Assembly (NCBI GenBank): GCA_025526995.1
Contig: JAHLKG010000031.1
Location: 62,001 to 126,000, forward strand
Direction of reading: 5' to 3'
Source: Powellomyces hirtus
Taxonomy: Eukaryota > Chytridiomycota > Chytridiomycetes > Spizellomycetales > Powellomycetaceae
Length of the DNA stretch: 64,000 nucleotides
The notes beneath the pieces were generated by a model, which saw nothing but the letters and a program-made list of their open reading frames with translations, searched no databases and had not been told where the DNA came from. The position numbers and the translations under genes are program-made. This document shows positions 63,218 through 64,000 of this stretch, piece after piece; position 1 is the first letter of the stretch; each line of letters begins with the position of its first letter.

Positions 63218-63787
63218 TTACACGTATATACCGACCGCGAGGAACAAAGTCACAAGTCCAAACCCTAGACATTCAATCAGTTAGCACCCGGCGGGGGGCG
63301 TTGAGAGGTCGTGAGAGCAACATAGCCTACCAAACAGCAACGAAGCCGGAACAGCCAGAGTCAGGTCTTTTATTACACTTTGCGAGTACTTTGTGGCGCT
63401 GACTTGGTTTCTGAAAACACACAAAGACAAGACCGGTGAATAAACAATGGCTGATCTTGAAAGCAGTTCCATTCCATCAACGATTCCGGAACACGCGGTC
63501 ACTAAAACAGGGGACCTCCATTCGTCTGTCGCTTCCCCACGTACATGAAGAACAGGGATCCGAGCGAGAACGCGGCAAGGAGGAGGACGGTGGCTATGGC
63601 GGGGAAAGATGCTGGGGACACGGGTGGTGTGTAGGAGACCAGTGTTGGGGAGTTCCAGTCGAGACTCTGCGGTTGAGACTGGAGGAGTGTGAGATGCGAG
63701 CAAGAGTCTTTTCTTTCTTCCTTCATTCCTTCCCTCCATCCTTTCGTTTGCTTCCCCTCTCTTTTACTTTCTTTCGCTGCTTACCAT
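63218..63787 (-). CDS. TMEM258: TMEM258/Ost5-family oligosaccharyltransferase subunit
   Basis: Small two-helix ER membrane subunit of the oligosaccharyltransferase that N-glycosylates proteins. Four exons (63785-63787, 63545-63678, 63331-63410, 63218-63264) give 87 aa; human TMEM258 has 79. Family marks: YTPPVSPASFP before helix 1, then ATVLLLAAFSLGSLFF, NQVSATKYSQ in the loop, and the C-terminal GFGLVTLFLAVGIYV close to the human end. The first exon is only the ATG, followed by GTAAGC. The second donor is read as AT-GTACGT, giving the spacing of the family between helix 1 and TKY. The gene is complete within the window. Confidence 0.88.
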
Positions 63788-64000
63788 TATTGTGGTTATT
63801 TGTGGGGGTGGGATGGAGGAACGAAGAAACGAGAATGCTGTTTTGACCAACACGCGCGTTCTTTCAGGATGGAAATACGGTAGCGCCAAGCAATTTCCAT
63901 CCGCGCGCCTCCTCCCGGTTTTCTCGCCGTCATTCCCATTGTTATATTCACCACTAGTACATCTTTTGAAAAAAAAAAAGGATCTTGTCTACTCTATTCT
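63788..64000. other. Right-hand edge of window
   Basis: Upstream region of TMEM258; no gene visible before the window ends. Confidence 0.6.

Overview
The window is nuclear DNA of a flagellated fungus, most likely a chytrid. Genes are dense, lie on both strands and are split by many short GT-AG introns, mostly about 45-120 bases. The proteins are fungal or opisthokont in type. CCDC39, an axonemal ruler protein kept only by organisms with motile cilia, sits 1.1 kb from a CDKL-type kinase, as expected for a zoosporic fungus and not for yeasts or moulds. All exon joins below were read by eye from reading frame, splice sites and family motifs; no transcript data were available.

Layout. 0-4 kb: three + strand housekeeping genes (DGAT2, V-ATPase subunit c, splicing factor SF3B5). 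4.4-14.6 kb: a large SMP/C2 lipid-transfer tether (-), a SAC3-like protein (+), the tRNA deaminase ADAT2 (-), an unresolved 2.1-kb stretch, and exosome subunit RRP46 (-). 15-22.6 kb: a eukaryotic MscL channel (-), an unrecognised fungal protein with a Cys-rich C-terminus (+), and an RA-PH adaptor ending in a Cys/His finger (+). 23.3-44.6 kb: the flagellar neighbourhood, with a WD40 protein (-) head-to-head with a coiled-coil protein (+), then FIT2 (-), a membrane-anchored P-loop protein (-), an unknown protein (-), and CCDC39 (-) head-to-head with a CDKL kinase (+). 44.9-52.8 kb: a UBP2-type deubiquitinase (-) and the DNA polymerase delta catalytic subunit (+). 53-56.7 kb: gene-poor, with one intronless ORF bracketed by imperfect direct repeats and homopolymer runs. 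56.8-64 kb: an SDR dehydrogenase (-), DTWD1 (+), phosphoserine aminotransferase (-), calmodulin (+) and TMEM258 (-).

The genes do not form one pathway. Three themes recur: flagellum (CCDC39, CDKL, perhaps the WD40 and coiled-coil genes, calmodulin), neutral lipid and membrane contact (DGAT2, FIT2, SMP/C2 protein), and RNA processing (SF3B5, RRP46, ADAT2, DTWD1, SAC3-like). The items most worth following are the head-to-head flagellar pairs with X-box-like promoter sequence, the RA-PH-finger protein, the fungal MscL with a possible 6-nt microexon, and the repeat-flanked intronless ORF. I saw no CRISPR array, tRNA, rRNA or intact transposon.
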